NCBI RefSeq assembly: GCF_019052655.1
Contig: NZ_JAHQVB010000017.1
Span: forward strand, 1-33,228
Source of the DNA: Holdemanella porci
GTDB taxonomy: Bacteria > Bacillota_I > Bacilli_A > Erysipelotrichales > Erysipelotrichaceae
DNA length: 33,228 nucleotides
Direction: 5' to 3'
This document shows, in pieces, positions 9,570 to 18,923 of the stretch. Within the stretch, counting starts at the first letter, position 1. The number at the start of each line of letters is the position of its first letter. The notes below the pieces were generated by a model. The model worked only from the letters and a program-made list of their open reading frames with translations, did not search any database and had not been told where the DNA came from. Position numbers and translations under genes: made by a program.

Positions 9570-10417
9570 TGGCAAACGTACAATGGTTTCCAGGTCATAT
9601 GACCAAGGCAAAAAGGCAAATGGAAGAGAATTTAAAAAAAGTTGATTTTGTGATTGAGATTCGTGATGCAAGAATGCCAGATGCCAGTAAGAATCCAATG
9701 TTGGATCAATTGATTCAAAATAAACCGCGTTTGATTCTTTTGTCAAAAAAAGATAAGGCTGATAAAGAACTTACCAAACAATGGGTAAATGCCTTAGAAA
9801 CAGAGAATCAAAAAGTATTAGCATTGGATTTTATTCATGAAAATTTCTCGAAACAATTGATTAAGGCATCGAACGAATTATGTATCAATTTAATTGAAAG
9901 ACAAAAACGTAGAGGAATGAAGCCTAGAGCTTTGCGTGCCATGGTGTGTGGAATTCCTAACGTAGGTAAAAGCACATTTATTAATACGTTTGCGAAACGT
10001 AAAGCGGCGCAAACTGGTGACCGTCCAGGCGTGACAAAGAGTCTTCAATGGATTAAAGTAGGTCAAACACTTGAGCTATTAGATACGCCGGGTGTATTAT
10101 GGCCAAAATTTGAAGATCAACAAGTAGGTCTAAAACTTGCTCTATTGGGTTCAGTAAAAGATCAAGTTGTAAATATGGACGATTTGGCATTATTTGCGTG
10201 TGAATATTTAATGCAGGAAAAACCTGAAATCTTTGATATAGTATATCATGTCAAGATTGCGGATACGCCTTATGAAACATTACAGAATATCGCCATAAAA
10301 CGTGGTTATTTATTAAAGGGTGAAATTGATGAAAATCGTTTGATGTTAAGTTTTGTCAAAGATATTCGTGAAAATAAGTGTGGCTTGATTACTTGGGAGA
10401 AACCACATGTTGGATAG
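9569..10417 (+). CDS. rbgA: Ribosome biogenesis GTPase RbgA (YlqF)
   Basis: RbgA is a circularly permuted GTPase that completes the 50S subunit and is needed for late incorporation of proteins such as L16. The 282-residue protein shows the permuted order: the G4 region LLSKKDKAD (57-65), then P-loop GIPNVGKST (128-136), then DTPG (172-175). The N-terminal WFPGHMTKAKR is diagnostic. The G4 motif reads SKKD where Bacillus has NKAD, a change at the base-specificity Asn. Translation starts at GTG 9569, which overlaps the lepB stop by one base; AGGAG (9554-9558) is at the right distance. The end overlaps rnhB by 11 bases. The rbgA-rnhB order is conserved in Bacillota. Confidence 0.96.
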   Translation: MANVQWFPGHMTKAKRQMEENLKKVDFVIEIRDARMPDASKNPMLDQLIQNKPRLILLSKKDKADKELTKQWVNALETENQKVLALDFIHENFSKQLIKASNELCINLIERQKRRGMKPRALRAMVCGIPNVGKSTFINTFAKRKAAQTGDRPGVTKSLQWIKVGQTLELLDTPGVLWPKFEDQQVGLKLALLGSVKDQVVNMDDLALFACEYLMQEKPEIFDIVYHVKIADTPYETLQNIAIKRGYLLKGEIDENRLMLSFVKDIRENKCGLITWEKPHVG

Positions 10418-11015
10418 ACCTTTGGACAATGATTACTGGGATCAAAATCAAAGTGTACTTGGTATGGACGAAGCAGGGCGAGGCCCTATTGCCGGTCCAT
10501 TGATGGTAGCAGGTGTTATCTTTCCAAAGGGATATCAAAATGCGTTAATTGATGATTCTAAAAAATTGAGTGAAAAAAAGCGAGAAGAGTTGTTTAAAAC
10601 AATTATTCAGGATGCTTTGTACTATCAAATTTTAGTTGTAGATGAAAAGACGATTGATAGGAAAAATATCTATCGTGCAACACAAGAAGCTATGATGGAG
10701 ATTGCCAATAAAGCACAATGTGATTTTGTGTTGAGTGATGCGATGCCATTACCAGATATTGATAAACCTTACCAAGCTATTGTGAAGGGAGATCAAAAAT
10801 CATTGTCTATTGCGGCGGCAAGTATTTTAGCGAAAGTTACGCGTGATCACTGGATGAAAAAGTTGGATGAAATGTATCCACAGTATGGTTTAGCCAAACA
10901 CAAAGGATATCCGACAAAAGCGCATATTGAAGCTTTAAACAAGTATGGATTACAGGATTTCTATCGAAGAAGTTATGGTCCTGTAAAAAAACTTGAAGAA
11001 ATTAGACTTTTTTAG
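10407..11015 (+). CDS. rnhB: Ribonuclease HII
   Basis: RNase HII cuts RNA in RNA-DNA hybrids and starts removal of misincorporated ribonucleotides. The 202-residue protein contains the acidic site D21 E22 (GMDEAGRGP), D111 (VLSDAMPL) and D147 (KVTRDHWM), plus DDSKKLSEKKRE and KGDQKS. Length is normal. ATG 10407 lies inside the end of rbgA with GGGAGA about 7 bases upstream. A terminator stem starts in its last codons and its stop codon sits in the loop, so this is the end of the lepB-rbgA-rnhB unit. Confidence 0.97.
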   Translation: MLDRPLDNDYWDQNQSVLGMDEAGRGPIAGPLMVAGVIFPKGYQNALIDDSKKLSEKKREELFKTIIQDALYYQILVVDEKTIDRKNIYRATQEAMMEIANKAQCDFVLSDAMPLPDIDKPYQAIVKGDQKSLSIAAASILAKVTRDHWMKKLDEMYPQYGLAKHKGYPTKAHIEALNKYGLQDFYRRSYGPVKKLEEIRLF

Positions 11016-11034
11016 TTAAAAGTCTCTTTTTTTT
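11004..11034 (+). terminator. Intrinsic terminator overlapping the end of rnhB
   Basis: A perfect 8-bp stem AGACTTTT/AAAAGTCT (11004-11011 with 11018-11025), a 6-nt loop containing the rnhB stop codon, one C and then T8 (11027-11034). Confidence 0.8.
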
Positions 11035-11047
11035 CGTATATGAGTAT

Positions 11048-11779
11048 ATGAGAATAAAAAGAGAAGCTATTTTATGGTATGCCATCCAATATGATGGAGA
11101 TTGGAAGAAAATTGGCAATGCGATAAAGGCACACGAAAACTATTCCATCATTGCATATCCATATCCTTATCTTACAATCGTTGATGAGATGTATCCTGAA
11201 GCCTTTAAACATTTAAGATATCCGCCATGGATTATTTTTTATCAGGGTAATGTTTGTTTGTTGAAAGAAAAAGGTGTAGGTATAGTAGGAGCTAGAAACT
11301 GTTCAGCGCAGGCACTGCAAAATACGGATACAATTGTACAAAGGCTCCAATCCAAGTATGTCATTGTATCTGGGCTTGCCAAAGGTATTGATGCCAGGGC
11401 CCATTTGAATGCATCAAAAACAATTGGTGTGCTTGGTTGTGGAATTAATGTGATTTATCCAAAGGAAAACGCATTTTTATTTGAAAGGATAAAAAAAAGC
11501 GGATTGATCATTAGTGAATATCCTATGCATGTGAAGCCTTTGGCTTATCACTTTCCATGGCGAAATCGCTTGATTGCCGCTTTAAGCAGCAACTTAGTTG
11601 TGATTGAGGCAACCTATAAAAGTGGAACAATGATTACTGTGAATGAATGTCTCGAATTGAGTGTTCCTATTTATTGTGTGCCTACAGCTTTTCAAGATAA
11701 AAAGTATCAAGGATGTAACTACTTGATTAGTAATGGAGCCAATATTTTGGTGGATATAAAAGACATTGATGATATCTGA
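11048..11779 (+). CDS. dprA: DNA-processing protein DprA (short form)
   Basis: DprA protects incoming single-stranded DNA during transformation and loads RecA. The 243-residue sequence has the Rossmann-like core: GIVGARNCS (78-86), SGLAKGIDARAH, LGCGINVIYP, HFPWRNRLIA and KSGTMITVNE. The family is usually about 280-370 residues; here the N-terminal SAM-like domain is reduced to about 70 residues and there is no C-terminal winged-helix extension. ATG 11048 has no ribosome-binding site and lies only 13 bases after the previous terminator's T tract. TATATG at 11037-11042 could act as a -10, putting the transcript start at the ATG itself (leaderless). No competence gene is next to it; the dprA-topA-trmFO-xerC order matches Bacillus. 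Confidence 0.92.
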   Translation: MRIKREAILWYAIQYDGDWKKIGNAIKAHENYSIIAYPYPYLTIVDEMYPEAFKHLRYPPWIIFYQGNVCLLKEKGVGIVGARNCSAQALQNTDTIVQRLQSKYVIVSGLAKGIDARAHLNASKTIGVLGCGINVIYPKENAFLFERIKKSGLIISEYPMHVKPLAYHFPWRNRLIAALSSNLVVIEATYKSGTMITVNECLELSVPIYCVPTAFQDKKYQGCNYLISNGANILVDIKDIDDI

Positions 11780-11782
11780 GGA

Positions 11783-11812
11783 TTGACAAATTGAAATTTT
11801 TAATGTTTTATA
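11783..11812 (+). promoter_or_regulatory. Candidate promoter of topA
   Basis: A perfect TTGACA (11783-11788) lies 3 bases after the dprA stop. An AT-rich -10 such as TTTATA (11807-11812, 18-nt spacing) follows. The exact -10 is ambiguous. Confidence 0.5.
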
Positions 11813-11834
11813 TAGCGTGAATATGGGGGAACAA

Positions 11835-13967
11835 ATGAAAAAACATTTAGTTATTGTGGAGTCGCCTTCCAAATCGAAGACGATTGAAAAATATTTAGGA
11901 AAAGAATACAGAGTTGTTTCCAGCAAAGGCCATGTATGTGATTTGGCGACAAGCGGAAAAGAAGGTTTAGGAATTGATGTAGATCATGATTTCGAACCTA
12001 AATATAAAATTAGCAAAGAGAAAAAAGAAATAGTGAAAGAATTAAAAGAGTACGCTTCTAAAGCACAAGATATCTATCTTGCCAGTGACCCGGACCGTGA
12101 AGGGGAAGCAATCGCATGGCATTTAGCACGTGTATTAGATTTAAATACAGAAGACAATAATCGTATTGTTTTCCATGAAATCACGAAACCTGCAATTCTT
12201 GAAGCTATGAAAGAACCAAGAAAAATTGATATGGACCTTGTGAAATCACAAGAAACACGTCGTATGTTAGATCGAATTATTGGGTTTAAACTCAGTAAAT
12301 TGCTGCAGAATAAAATCCAGTCTAAATCTGCAGGACGTGTGCAATCTGTGGCGTTGAAATTGATTGTTGATCGTGAAAATGAAATCAAGGCGTTTAAACA
12401 AGAAGAGTATTGGACGATTCATGCACAATGTAAAAAGCAGAATAAAGCATTTGAAGCAGATTTAGTGAAGGTTGAAGGTAAAAAGCCTAAAATCAAAAAT
12501 GAAGAAGAAGCTAAAGCATTGTTAGAAAGATGTAATGGAGAATATATTGTTTCATCGATTTCTAAAAAGCAGAAAAAGAAACAACCTAAACTTCCATTCA
12601 CAACATCGACTATGCAGCAGGAAGCCAGTACAAAATTAGGATTTGGCGCAAAGAAAACAATGAGTGTAGCTCAAAAAATGTATGAAGGTATTGATCTAGG
12701 CGGAAATATGGAAGGTTTGATCACGTATATGCGTTCGGACTCAACACGTTTATCTGATATTTTCGTTTCAGATGCCAAGGAATTCATCACAAATACATAT
12801 GGTAAAGAATATGTTGGACATGTACATCAAAAGAATGGTAAAAATACGCAGGACGCACATGAAGCCATTCGACCAACAAACATTAATCGTACACCAGAAT
12901 CCATCAAAGACCATTTAACGAATGATCAATATCGTTTATATTCACTGATTTATGCGCGTACTTTGGCATCCTTAATGAAAGATGCTGTATATGATGTGAC
13001 CAGTGTTAAAATCACAAACAACGATTTAGAATTTAGTGCAAGCGGACAAACTATGACTTTTGATGGTTACTACAAAGTATATTCTAAATATGAAAAACAA
13101 AGCGATGCTTTACTTCCTAAGATGGAAGAAAATGAAGTTTTAAAAAATGTAACTCCAACTTCAAAGCAGCACTTTACAGAACCACCAGCACGTTATACAG
13201 AAGCACGCCTGATTAAAGATCTTGAAGAAAAGTCAATTGGTCGTCCAAGTACATATGCGACAATTATTGATACTTTACAAAAACGTGGCTATGCCTCATT
13301 AGAAAAGACAAGTGAAACTTCAAAGACGAAGGTATTTATTCCTAGTGAGCAGGGAATTTTGACAAATGAAAAACTACAACAGTATTTCTCAAGTATCATT
13401 AACGTAGAATATACGGCAGATATGGAAAAAACTTTGGATGAAATTGCCGAAGGGAACGAGGACTCTGTATCTTACATGCACAAATTCTATGATAAATTTG
13501 CTCCACTTGTAGAAGATGCCTATGAAAAAATGCCAAAGAAGGAATTAGAACGTGTAGGACGTATTTGCCCTGAATGTGGTGGAGAGCTTGTTTATCGTAA
13601 TGGTCGTTTTGGTAAGTTTATTTCTTGTATTAACTTTCCAACATGTCGCTACACTGAAAATGATGAAGAAGAACTTCCAGAAGAGGCAAAAGAAGAAAAA
13701 ATCTGTCCGAACTGCGGAGCTAAGATGGTGATTAAAAGAGGGCGTTATGGCCAGTTCTGGGCATGTTCAAATTATCCGGAATGCAAAACTATCGAATCTT
13801 TGAAAAAGAAGGCGAAACCTGAGCCAACAGGTGAAATTTGTCCGGAGTGTGGACATGAGCTTGTCAGAAGAAAATCACGTTTTGGGACAACTTTCATTGG
13901 TTGTTCAAATTATCCAAAATGCCACTATATAAAAAAAGAACCTAAGAAAACAGAGGAAGATAAATAA
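11835..13967 (+). CDS. topA: DNA topoisomerase I
   Basis: Type IA topoisomerase that relaxes negative supercoils behind RNA polymerase. The 710-residue protein has the Toprim domain with [11 protein letters not shown] (7-17) and [10 protein letters not shown] (84-93), the active-site Tyr298 in [11 protein letters not shown], and three C-terminal Cys4 zinc ribbons: CPECGG...C...C (starting near 582), CPNCGA and CPECGH, each followed by a basic strand and a CSNYP- or CINFP-type pair. I chose ATG 11835 because GGGGGA ends 4 bases upstream and the protein then begins with [17 protein letters not shown] as in homologues. The GTG at 11817 and ATG at 11823 in the same frame lack a site. The stop overlaps trmFO by one base. 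Confidence 0.96.
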   Translation: MKKHLVIVESPSKSKTIEKYLGKEYRVVSSKGHVCDLATSGKEGLGIDVDHDFEPKYKISKEKKEIVKELKEYASKAQDIYLASDPDREGEAIAWHLARVLDLNTEDNNRIVFHEITKPAILEAMKEPRKIDMDLVKSQETRRMLDRIIGFKLSKLLQNKIQSKSAGRVQSVALKLIVDRENEIKAFKQEEYWTIHAQCKKQNKAFEADLVKVEGKKPKIKNEEEAKALLERCNGEYIVSSISKKQKKKQPKLPFTTSTMQQEASTKLGFGAKKTMSVAQKMYEGIDLGGNMEGLITYMRSDSTRLSDIFVSDAKEFITNTYGKEYVGHVHQKNGKNTQDAHEAIRPTNINRTPESIKDHLTNDQYRLYSLIYARTLASLMKDAVYDVTSVKITNNDLEFSASGQTMTFDGYYKVYSKYEKQSDALLPKMEENEVLKNVTPTSKQHFTEPPARYTEARLIKDLEEKSIGRPSTYATIIDTLQKRGYASLEKTSETSKTKVFIPSEQGILTNEKLQQYFSSIINVEYTADMEKTLDEIAEGNEDSVSYMHKFYDKFAPLVEDAYEKMPKKELERVGRICPECGGELVYRNGRFGKFISCINFPTCRYTENDEEELPEEAKEEKICPNCGAKMVIKRGRYGQFWACSNYPECKTIESLKKKAKPEPTGEICPECGHELVRRKSRFGTTFIGCSNYPKCHYIKKEPKKTEEDK

Positions 13968-15265
13968 TGGAACAAGTTACGGTTGTAGGAGCAGGACTTG
14001 CCGGGTGTGAGGCAACATGGCAGCTCGTAAAAAGAAATATTCCGGTTCGATTGATTGAAATGCGTCCTAAAAAGGAAAGTCCAGCCTTTCATACAGATCG
14101 ATTTGCGGAACTTGTGTGTTCGAATTCACTTCGATCCAATGCGATGAATAATGCGGTTGGTATTTTAAAAGAGGAATTACGCCAAATGGATTCATTGATT
14201 ATGAAATCAGCAGATATGCATGCTGTACCAGCTGGAAGTGCGTTGGCAGTTGATCGTGAGACTTTTTCACAATATATTACTGATACAATCAAAAATCATC
14301 CATTGGTCGAAGTTGTTAATGAAGAAATGACAGTTTTACCAGAAGGACCATGCATTATCGCAACAGGACCTTTGACAAGTGATTCTCTAGCGAAGGCTAT
14401 ACATGATTTCACTTCTGAAGATACTTTCCATTTCTATGATGCAGCAGCACCTATTATTGAAAAGGATTCGATCGATTTTAGTAAAGCCTACTATAAGTCT
14501 CGCTATGACAAAGGTGAAGCAAGTTATATCAACTGTCCGATGAATGCGGATGAATTTGAAGTATTCTATGATGCATTGATTCATGCAGAATGTGTGAATT
14601 TGCACGATTTTGAAAAAGAAACATATTTTGAAGGTTGTATGCCCATTGAGGAAATGGCACGTCGTGGAAAGAAGACTATGTTGTTTGGGCCATTAAAGCC
14701 GGTGGGATTGGAAAAAGACAAGGATTCACATCCAGTTGCCGTAGTTCAGTTACGCCAAGATAATGTAGCTGCAAGTATGTACAATATTGTTGGTTTCCAG
14801 ACACATTTAACTTGGCCTGAACAAAGAAGAGTTTTCTCTTTGATTCCTGGATTAGAAAATTTGAAAATTACTCGTTATGGTGTTATGCATCGAAATTCTT
14901 ATTTATCAAGTCCAATTGTTTTAAAAGAAACATATCAATCAAAGAAACGTGATGATTTATTCTTTGCCGGACAATTAACTGGAGTTGAAGGCTATGTTGA
15001 ATCTTGTGCATCCGGATTGATTGCCGGAATCAATATGTCGTTGTATATGCAAGGTAAAGAACCAATTTGTTTTGGAAATACTTGTGTGATGGGTTCACAA
15101 GCATACTATATTACGCATTGTGATCCAAAACATTTCCAGCCAATGAATGCAAACTTTGGCATTATGCATTTAAACGAAAAATGTAAGAAACATGAGCGTA
15201 AAGAAAAATTTGCTGCTCAGGCACTTTCTCGTATTCAAGAAATTCAGGAACAAGTCAATGGATGA
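13967..15265 (+). CDS. trmFO: tRNA m5U54 methyltransferase TrmFO, folate- and FAD-dependent
   Basis: TrmFO makes 5-methyluridine at position 54 of tRNA using methylenetetrahydrofolate and FADH2, replacing the SAM-dependent TrmA of proteobacteria. The 432-residue protein begins with the dinucleotide fold [11 protein letters not shown] (6-16), continues with [17 protein letters not shown], which includes a conserved Cys, and ends the catalytic core with [18 protein letters not shown] (13953-13957) precedes the ATG, which overlaps the topA stop (TAATG). The gene sits between topA and xerC exactly as gid does in Bacillus. Confidence 0.97.
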   Translation: MEQVTVVGAGLAGCEATWQLVKRNIPVRLIEMRPKKESPAFHTDRFAELVCSNSLRSNAMNNAVGILKEELRQMDSLIMKSADMHAVPAGSALAVDRETFSQYITDTIKNHPLVEVVNEEMTVLPEGPCIIATGPLTSDSLAKAIHDFTSEDTFHFYDAAAPIIEKDSIDFSKAYYKSRYDKGEASYINCPMNADEFEVFYDALIHAECVNLHDFEKETYFEGCMPIEEMARRGKKTMLFGPLKPVGLEKDKDSHPVAVVQLRQDNVAASMYNIVGFQTHLTWPEQRRVFSLIPGLENLKITRYGVMHRNSYLSSPIVLKETYQSKKRDDLFFAGQLTGVEGYVESCASGLIAGINMSLYMQGKEPICFGNTCVMGSQAYYITHCDPKHFQPMNANFGIMHLNEKCKKHERKEKFAAQALSRIQEIQEQVNG

Positions 15266-16133
15266 GTTGATTGATCGTTTTCTAAAATATATATATCGAA
15301 AGAATACGCAATCAGATAAAACTATCGAATCGTATAAAAATGATTTGAACCAATATAAAGAATATTTATTAAGTCAATCTATTGATTCTTTTGAATCGTG
15401 TGATAGATTGACTTTTATGAATTTTCTAGCTACATTGGATCATTTAAAATCCAGTTCGATTGCACGTAAAATGAGTGTATATCGTTCTTTCTATGCGTAT
15501 TTGGCAGAGTATATGGGTATCAATGAAAACCCTTTATTAGGGATACAGACACCAAAGAAGTCAAAACAAATTCCAGATTTTTTATTTGTAGAAGAAATTC
15601 AGGAATTTTTAAATTCTTATAATGACGCCAAAGAAGATCAATATCGCGATCGCATATTATTTACGATGATGTATGCATGTGGATTACGTGTTAGTGAATG
15701 TGTTGCATTGGAATGGAATCAAATTGATTTAAACAATCGAATCGTGCATATTCGAGGTAAAGGGGATAAAGATCGCATTGTACCTTTTTATCAAGGTTTT
15801 GAAAAAGAATTGTGGGAATATAAAAATAGTTTTTGGTCAAAATATGCAGTGGATGATCATGTATTTGTGAATTTAAGAAGTAAACAATTAACTTCTCGTG
15901 GTATTCAGTATTTAATGGATAAACATGCCAAAGCCATTGGAATGCATATGAAATTGCATCCACATATGTTGAGACATAGTTTTGCGACACATTTATTAGA
16001 TAATGGAGCGGATATTCGTGTTGTTCAAGAGTTACTAGGACATTCATCTTTATCAACAACACAAATTTATACGCATGTGACTACAGCGCAGTTAGTGAAG
16101 GTTTATAAAAAAGCGCACCCTTTTGAAAAATAA
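15258..16133 (+). CDS. xerC: Tyrosine recombinase XerC (CodV)
   Basis: XerC-type recombinase acting with XerD at dif to resolve chromosome dimers. The 291-residue protein has the N-terminal core-binding domain (about 1-95) and the catalytic domain with R144 (ACGLRVSE), K168 (RGKGDKDR), H236 and R239 ([12 protein letters not shown]), H262 (LLGHSS) and nucleophile Y271 (TQIYTH). Length and motifs match the host Xer enzymes and not phage integrases, which are usually longer. I chose ATG 15258, which overlaps trmFO by 8 bases and follows CAGGAA (15245-15250); the in-frame upstream start at 15192 lies deep in trmFO and lacks a site. In Bacillus hslV-hslU-codY follow; here rpsB does. Confidence 0.94.
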   Translation: MDELIDRFLKYIYRKNTQSDKTIESYKNDLNQYKEYLLSQSIDSFESCDRLTFMNFLATLDHLKSSSIARKMSVYRSFYAYLAEYMGINENPLLGIQTPKKSKQIPDFLFVEEIQEFLNSYNDAKEDQYRDRILFTMMYACGLRVSECVALEWNQIDLNNRIVHIRGKGDKDRIVPFYQGFEKELWEYKNSFWSKYAVDDHVFVNLRSKQLTSRGIQYLMDKHAKAIGMHMKLHPHMLRHSFATHLLDNGADIRVVQELLGHSSLSTTQIYTHVTTAQLVKVYKKAHPFEK

Positions 16134-16137
16134 CATC

Positions 16138-16166
16138 TTGCAAGTTAAAAAGGTTATTGCTATAAT
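16138..16166 (+). promoter_or_regulatory. Promoter of rpsB-tsf
   Basis: TTGCAA (16138-16143), a 17-nt spacer and a perfect TATAAT (16161-16166) preceded by TG-C form a strong extended -10 promoter. Transcription should start near 16173. Confidence 0.85.
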
Positions 16167-16170
16167 GTAA

Positions 16171-16277
16171 AAGCGCGTGATTGCGCTTATAACACACATC
16201 ATGGATTCGTGTGCCCGTGCACATTAGTGTTGCATGCGTCTGAAATGATGGAGGAGAAACGGAAAGGTAGGACTATT
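16171..16277 (+). promoter_or_regulatory. Structured 5' leader of rpsB
   Basis: The roughly 105-nt untranslated leader starts with a 6-bp hairpin AAGCGC/GCGCTT (16171-16176 with 16183-16188). It is followed by alternative helices: CACAC/GTGTG (16193-16197 with 16209-16213), GTGC-CCGT-GCAC (16211-16222), and pairing of the GTGCAC region with GTGTTGCA (to about 16234). The second and third share bases and so compete. An S2-responsive autoregulatory leader is plausible, but I cannot assign it to a known family. Confidence 0.45.
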
Positions 16278-17183
16278 ATGTCAATCGTATCAATGAAGAA
16301 AATGTTAGAGAACGGTGTTCACTTTGGTCACCAGACTCGCCGTTGGAACCCAAAGATGAAACCATTCATCTACACAAGTCGCAACGGGGTTTATATCGTA
16401 GATTTAAACCAAACTCAAGCACAAATCGAAGCTGCTTACAATGAATTAAAAGCAATTAGCGAACGTGGAGGAAAAGTATTGTTCGTAGGAACAAAGAAAC
16501 AAGCTGCAGAAGTTGTTGAAGAACAAGCTTTACGTTCAGGATCTTTCTACGTTAACAAACGTTGGTTAGGTGGTTTATTAACAAACTTCCGTACAATCCA
16601 AAAACGTATTAAACGTTTAGTAGAAATCGAAGAAATGGAAGCTAGCGGAAAAATCGAAGTTTACACTAAGAAGGAACAAGCTAACTTACGTAAAGAAAAA
16701 GCTAAATTGGAAGGTTCTTTAGGTGGAATCAAAGAAATGAAGAAACTTCCAGATGCATTAGTTGTTATTGATCCAAAAGAAGAACACAATGCAATCGCTG
16801 AAGCTAAAAAATTAGGAATCCCTGTATTCGCTATGTTAGATACAAACTGTGATCCAGAAGATGCTGATTTTGCAATCGCTTCTAATGATGATGCAGTTCG
16901 CTCAATCAAATTAGTTACAACAATCTTAGCAGACGCTATCGTTGATGCTAAGGGTGGTCTATTAGAACTGGCTTACTTAGATGAAACTGAAGATGATGTA
17001 ACTATGGAAGACGTAATCAAAAATGTTGAAGCACAAATCGCTGAAAACGAACGTCGTCGTCGTCAAAGAAATGAAGAACGTAGAAAACGTAACTTCGAAC
17101 GTAAAAACCGTCGTCCTTTCAATAAGAAAAATGATGACGTAAAACCAGCTGCAAAAGCTGAAGAAGCAAAAGCTGCTGAATAA
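16278..17183 (+). CDS. rpsB: 30S ribosomal protein S2 with long basic C-terminal tail
   Basis: S2 binds the 30S subunit near the mRNA exit and recruits S1 where S1 is present. VSMKKMLENGVHFGHQTRRWNPKM..., IVDLNQT, FVGTKKQA, RWLGGLLTNF, ALVVIDPKEEH and DTNCDP mark the conserved core (1 to about 230). The protein is 301 residues, about 55-60 longer than E. coli or Bacillus S2. The extra C-terminal part (about 235-301) starts acidic, becomes an Arg-rich helix-like stretch (residues 258-279) and ends Lys/Ala/Glu-rich. The start follows AAAGGTAGGA; longer in-frame readings from 16209, 16245 and 16248 lack homology. Strong promoter and leader upstream; tsf follows after 24 bases. Confidence 0.96.
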   Translation: MSIVSMKKMLENGVHFGHQTRRWNPKMKPFIYTSRNGVYIVDLNQTQAQIEAAYNELKAISERGGKVLFVGTKKQAAEVVEEQALRSGSFYVNKRWLGGLLTNFRTIQKRIKRLVEIEEMEASGKIEVYTKKEQANLRKEKAKLEGSLGGIKEMKKLPDALVVIDPKEEHNAIAEAKKLGIPVFAMLDTNCDPEDADFAIASNDDAVRSIKLVTTILADAIVDAKGGLLELAYLDETEDDVTMEDVIKNVEAQIAENERRRRQRNEERRKRNFERKNRRPFNKKNDDVKPAAKAEEAKAAE

Positions 17184-17207
17184 TAAAAAATATAGGAGGA
17201 TGCTAAA

Positions 17208-18098
17208 ATGGCTATCACTGCTGCTCAAGTAAAAGAATTACGCGAAAAAACAGGTGCTGGTATGATGGATTGCAAAAAAGCCTTAACTGAATGTGAAGGT
17301 GACATTGCAAAAGCTGTTGACTGGTTACGTGAAAAAGGAATCGCAAAATCAGCTAAAAAAGAAGGACGTATCGCTGCTGAAGGTTTAACTCGTGTTGCTG
17401 TTAGTGGAAACACTGCTGTATTATTCGAAGTTAACTCAGAAACTGACTTCGTAAGTAAGAACGAACAATTCTTAGGTTTAATGGATACTTTACAAGAAGC
17501 AATTCTTGCAAACAAACCTGCTACAACTGAAGAAGCTTTAAATATTCAAACTGCTGAAGGAACTATCAATGATTTAATCATCAACGCTACAGCTACTATC
17601 GGAGAAAAAATTTCTTTCCGTCGTGTTGCTGTTATTGAAAAAGCAGATGATGAAATCTTCGGTTCATACATGCACATGGGTGGATCAATTTCTGCTGTTG
17701 TAGTTGTTAAAGGGACTCAAGATGCTACTGTAGCTAAAAACTTAGCAATGCAAGTTGCTAGTATGGCTCCAAAATATGTATCTCAAGCTGAAGTACCAGG
17801 TGAAGAAGTTGAACACGAACGTGAACTTCAATTACAAATGATGAAGGCTGATCCTAACATGGCTAACAAGCCAGAAAAAGTATTGGAAGGAATCTTAAAA
17901 GGAAAAGTTGACAAACACTTTAAAGACCAATGCTTATTGGATCAAGAATATTTCTTAGAACCTAAAACTAAGGTTTCTCAATTCTTGAAAGACAACAAAG
18001 CCGAAGTAGTAACTTTCGTACGTTTCCAAACTGGTGAAGGTATCGAAAAACGCGAAGAAAACTTTGCTGAAGAAGTTGCTGCTCAAATGGCTAAGTAA
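17208..18098 (+). CDS. tsf: Translation elongation factor Ts
   Basis: EF-Ts exchanges GDP for GTP on EF-Tu. The 296-residue protein has the N-terminal UBA-like domain (VKELREKTGAGMMDCKKAL, 8-26) and the EF-Tu-contacting TDFV motif (79-82), followed by the two core subdomains. Length is normal for Bacillota. AGGAGG (17194-17199) lies 8 bases before the ATG. It is cotranscribed with rpsB, the near-universal arrangement, and ends at a strong terminator. Confidence 0.98.
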   Translation: MAITAAQVKELREKTGAGMMDCKKALTECEGDIAKAVDWLREKGIAKSAKKEGRIAAEGLTRVAVSGNTAVLFEVNSETDFVSKNEQFLGLMDTLQEAILANKPATTEEALNIQTAEGTINDLIINATATIGEKISFRRVAVIEKADDEIFGSYMHMGGSISAVVVVKGTQDATVAKNLAMQVASMAPKYVSQAEVPGEEVEHERELQLQMMKADPNMANKPEKVLEGILKGKVDKHFKDQCLLDQEYFLEPKTKVSQFLKDNKAEVVTFVRFQTGEGIEKREENFAEEVAAQMAK

Positions 18099-18113
18099 TT
18101 TATCTTTTACTTT

Positions 18114-18147
18114 AAAACCCTTGGAAATTCCAAGGGTTTTTCTTTTT
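18114..18147 (+). terminator. Strong intrinsic terminator after tsf
   Basis: A perfect 11-bp stem AAAACCCTTGG/CCAAGGGTTTT (18114-18124 with 18130-18140), loop AAATT, then T5-C-T5. The apical part TTGGAAATTCCAA recurs in the rseP terminator. Confidence 0.9.
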
Positions 18148-18171
18148 AAATAGCGTAATATAGTGTATAAT
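18143..18171 (+). promoter_or_regulatory. Candidate promoter of pyrH
   Basis: A perfect TATAAT (18166-18171) lies 18 bases after the tsf terminator. The -35 position (18143-18148, TTTTTA) is formed by the terminator T tract and is weak. Confidence 0.5.
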
Positions 18172-18201
18172 TGTTGTGACAATTCAATAAGGAGCAATAG
18201 T

Positions 18202-18912
18202 ATGTATAAACGTGTTTTATTAAAATTAAGTGGCGAAGCTTTATCTAGCCCTGAAGCTGCTTTTGATCCAGAAATCTTAAAAAGATTGGCAAAAGAGTTA
18301 AAAGAAGTACAAAAATTAGGAGTAGAATTAGCAATTGTTGTCGGTGGTGGCAACTTCATTCGTGGTAAGATGATGGCTGAAATGGGAATGAACCGTGCTC
18401 AAGCCGATTATATGGGTATGTTAGGTACTGTAATCAACGCTTTAGCTGTTCAAAATGCATTAGAACAAGAAGGCGTTCAAACTCGAGTGCAGACAGCTGT
18501 TGAAATGCAAAAGGTTGCAGAACCATTCATCTTAAGACGTGCTTTACGTCACTTGGAAAAAGGAAGAATCGTTATTTTTGGAGCTGGTACAGGTTCTCCA
18601 TACTTCTCAACAGATACAACTGCAGCATTACGTGCATCTGAAATCAATGCAGATGTTATCTTAATGGCTAAAAATGGTGTTGATGGAGTTTATGATTCAG
18701 ATCCAAAGAAAAATCCAAATGCTAAGAAATACGATACACTAAATTATATGGACGTATTAAACGAGGGCTTACAAGTCATGGACTCAACAGCTATTAGTAT
18801 GTGCATGGATAATGATATTGATTTAGTTGTTTTCAATATGAATGAACCTGGTAATATTGTCAAAGCAGTTCGCCGTGAAGTTAACGGTACAACAATCACT
18901 AAAAAGAAATAA
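18202..18912 (+). CDS. pyrH: Uridylate kinase (UMP kinase)
   Basis: PyrH phosphorylates UMP to UDP, the committed step to UTP and CTP, and belongs to the amino-acid-kinase fold. The 236-residue protein shows [11 protein letters not shown] (4-14), [10 protein letters not shown] (near 46-55), [21 protein letters not shown] in part, and [13 protein letters not shown], all diagnostic. I chose ATG 18202 because AAGGAG (18189-18194) precedes it; an upstream in-frame start at 18163 overlaps the promoter. It is followed by frr with the ribosome site overlapping its stop codon. UDP made here supplies UDP-sugars for cell-wall synthesis, consistent with uppS downstream. Confidence 0.97.
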   Translation: MYKRVLLKLSGEALSSPEAAFDPEILKRLAKELKEVQKLGVELAIVVGGGNFIRGKMMAEMGMNRAQADYMGMLGTVINALAVQNALEQEGVQTRVQTAVEMQKVAEPFILRRALRHLEKGRIVIFGAGTGSPYFSTDTTAALRASEINADVILMAKNGVDGVYDSDPKKNPNAKKYDTLNYMDVLNEGLQVMDSTAISMCMDNDIDLVVFNMNEPGNIVKAVRREVNGTTITKKK

Positions 18913-18923
18913 GGAGAATTAAA

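Noticed and set aside
15258..16133. Tyrosine recombinase as sign of a mobile element
   Set aside because: Length, motifs and the topA-trmFO-xerC context identify the chromosomal XerC; there are no repeats, attachment sites or phage genes nearby.
16209..16277. In-frame N-terminal extension of S2 or an upstream small ORF
   Set aside because: The extension has no S2 homology and no ribosome site, whereas ATG 16278 follows AAAGGTAGGA and gives the standard S2 start.
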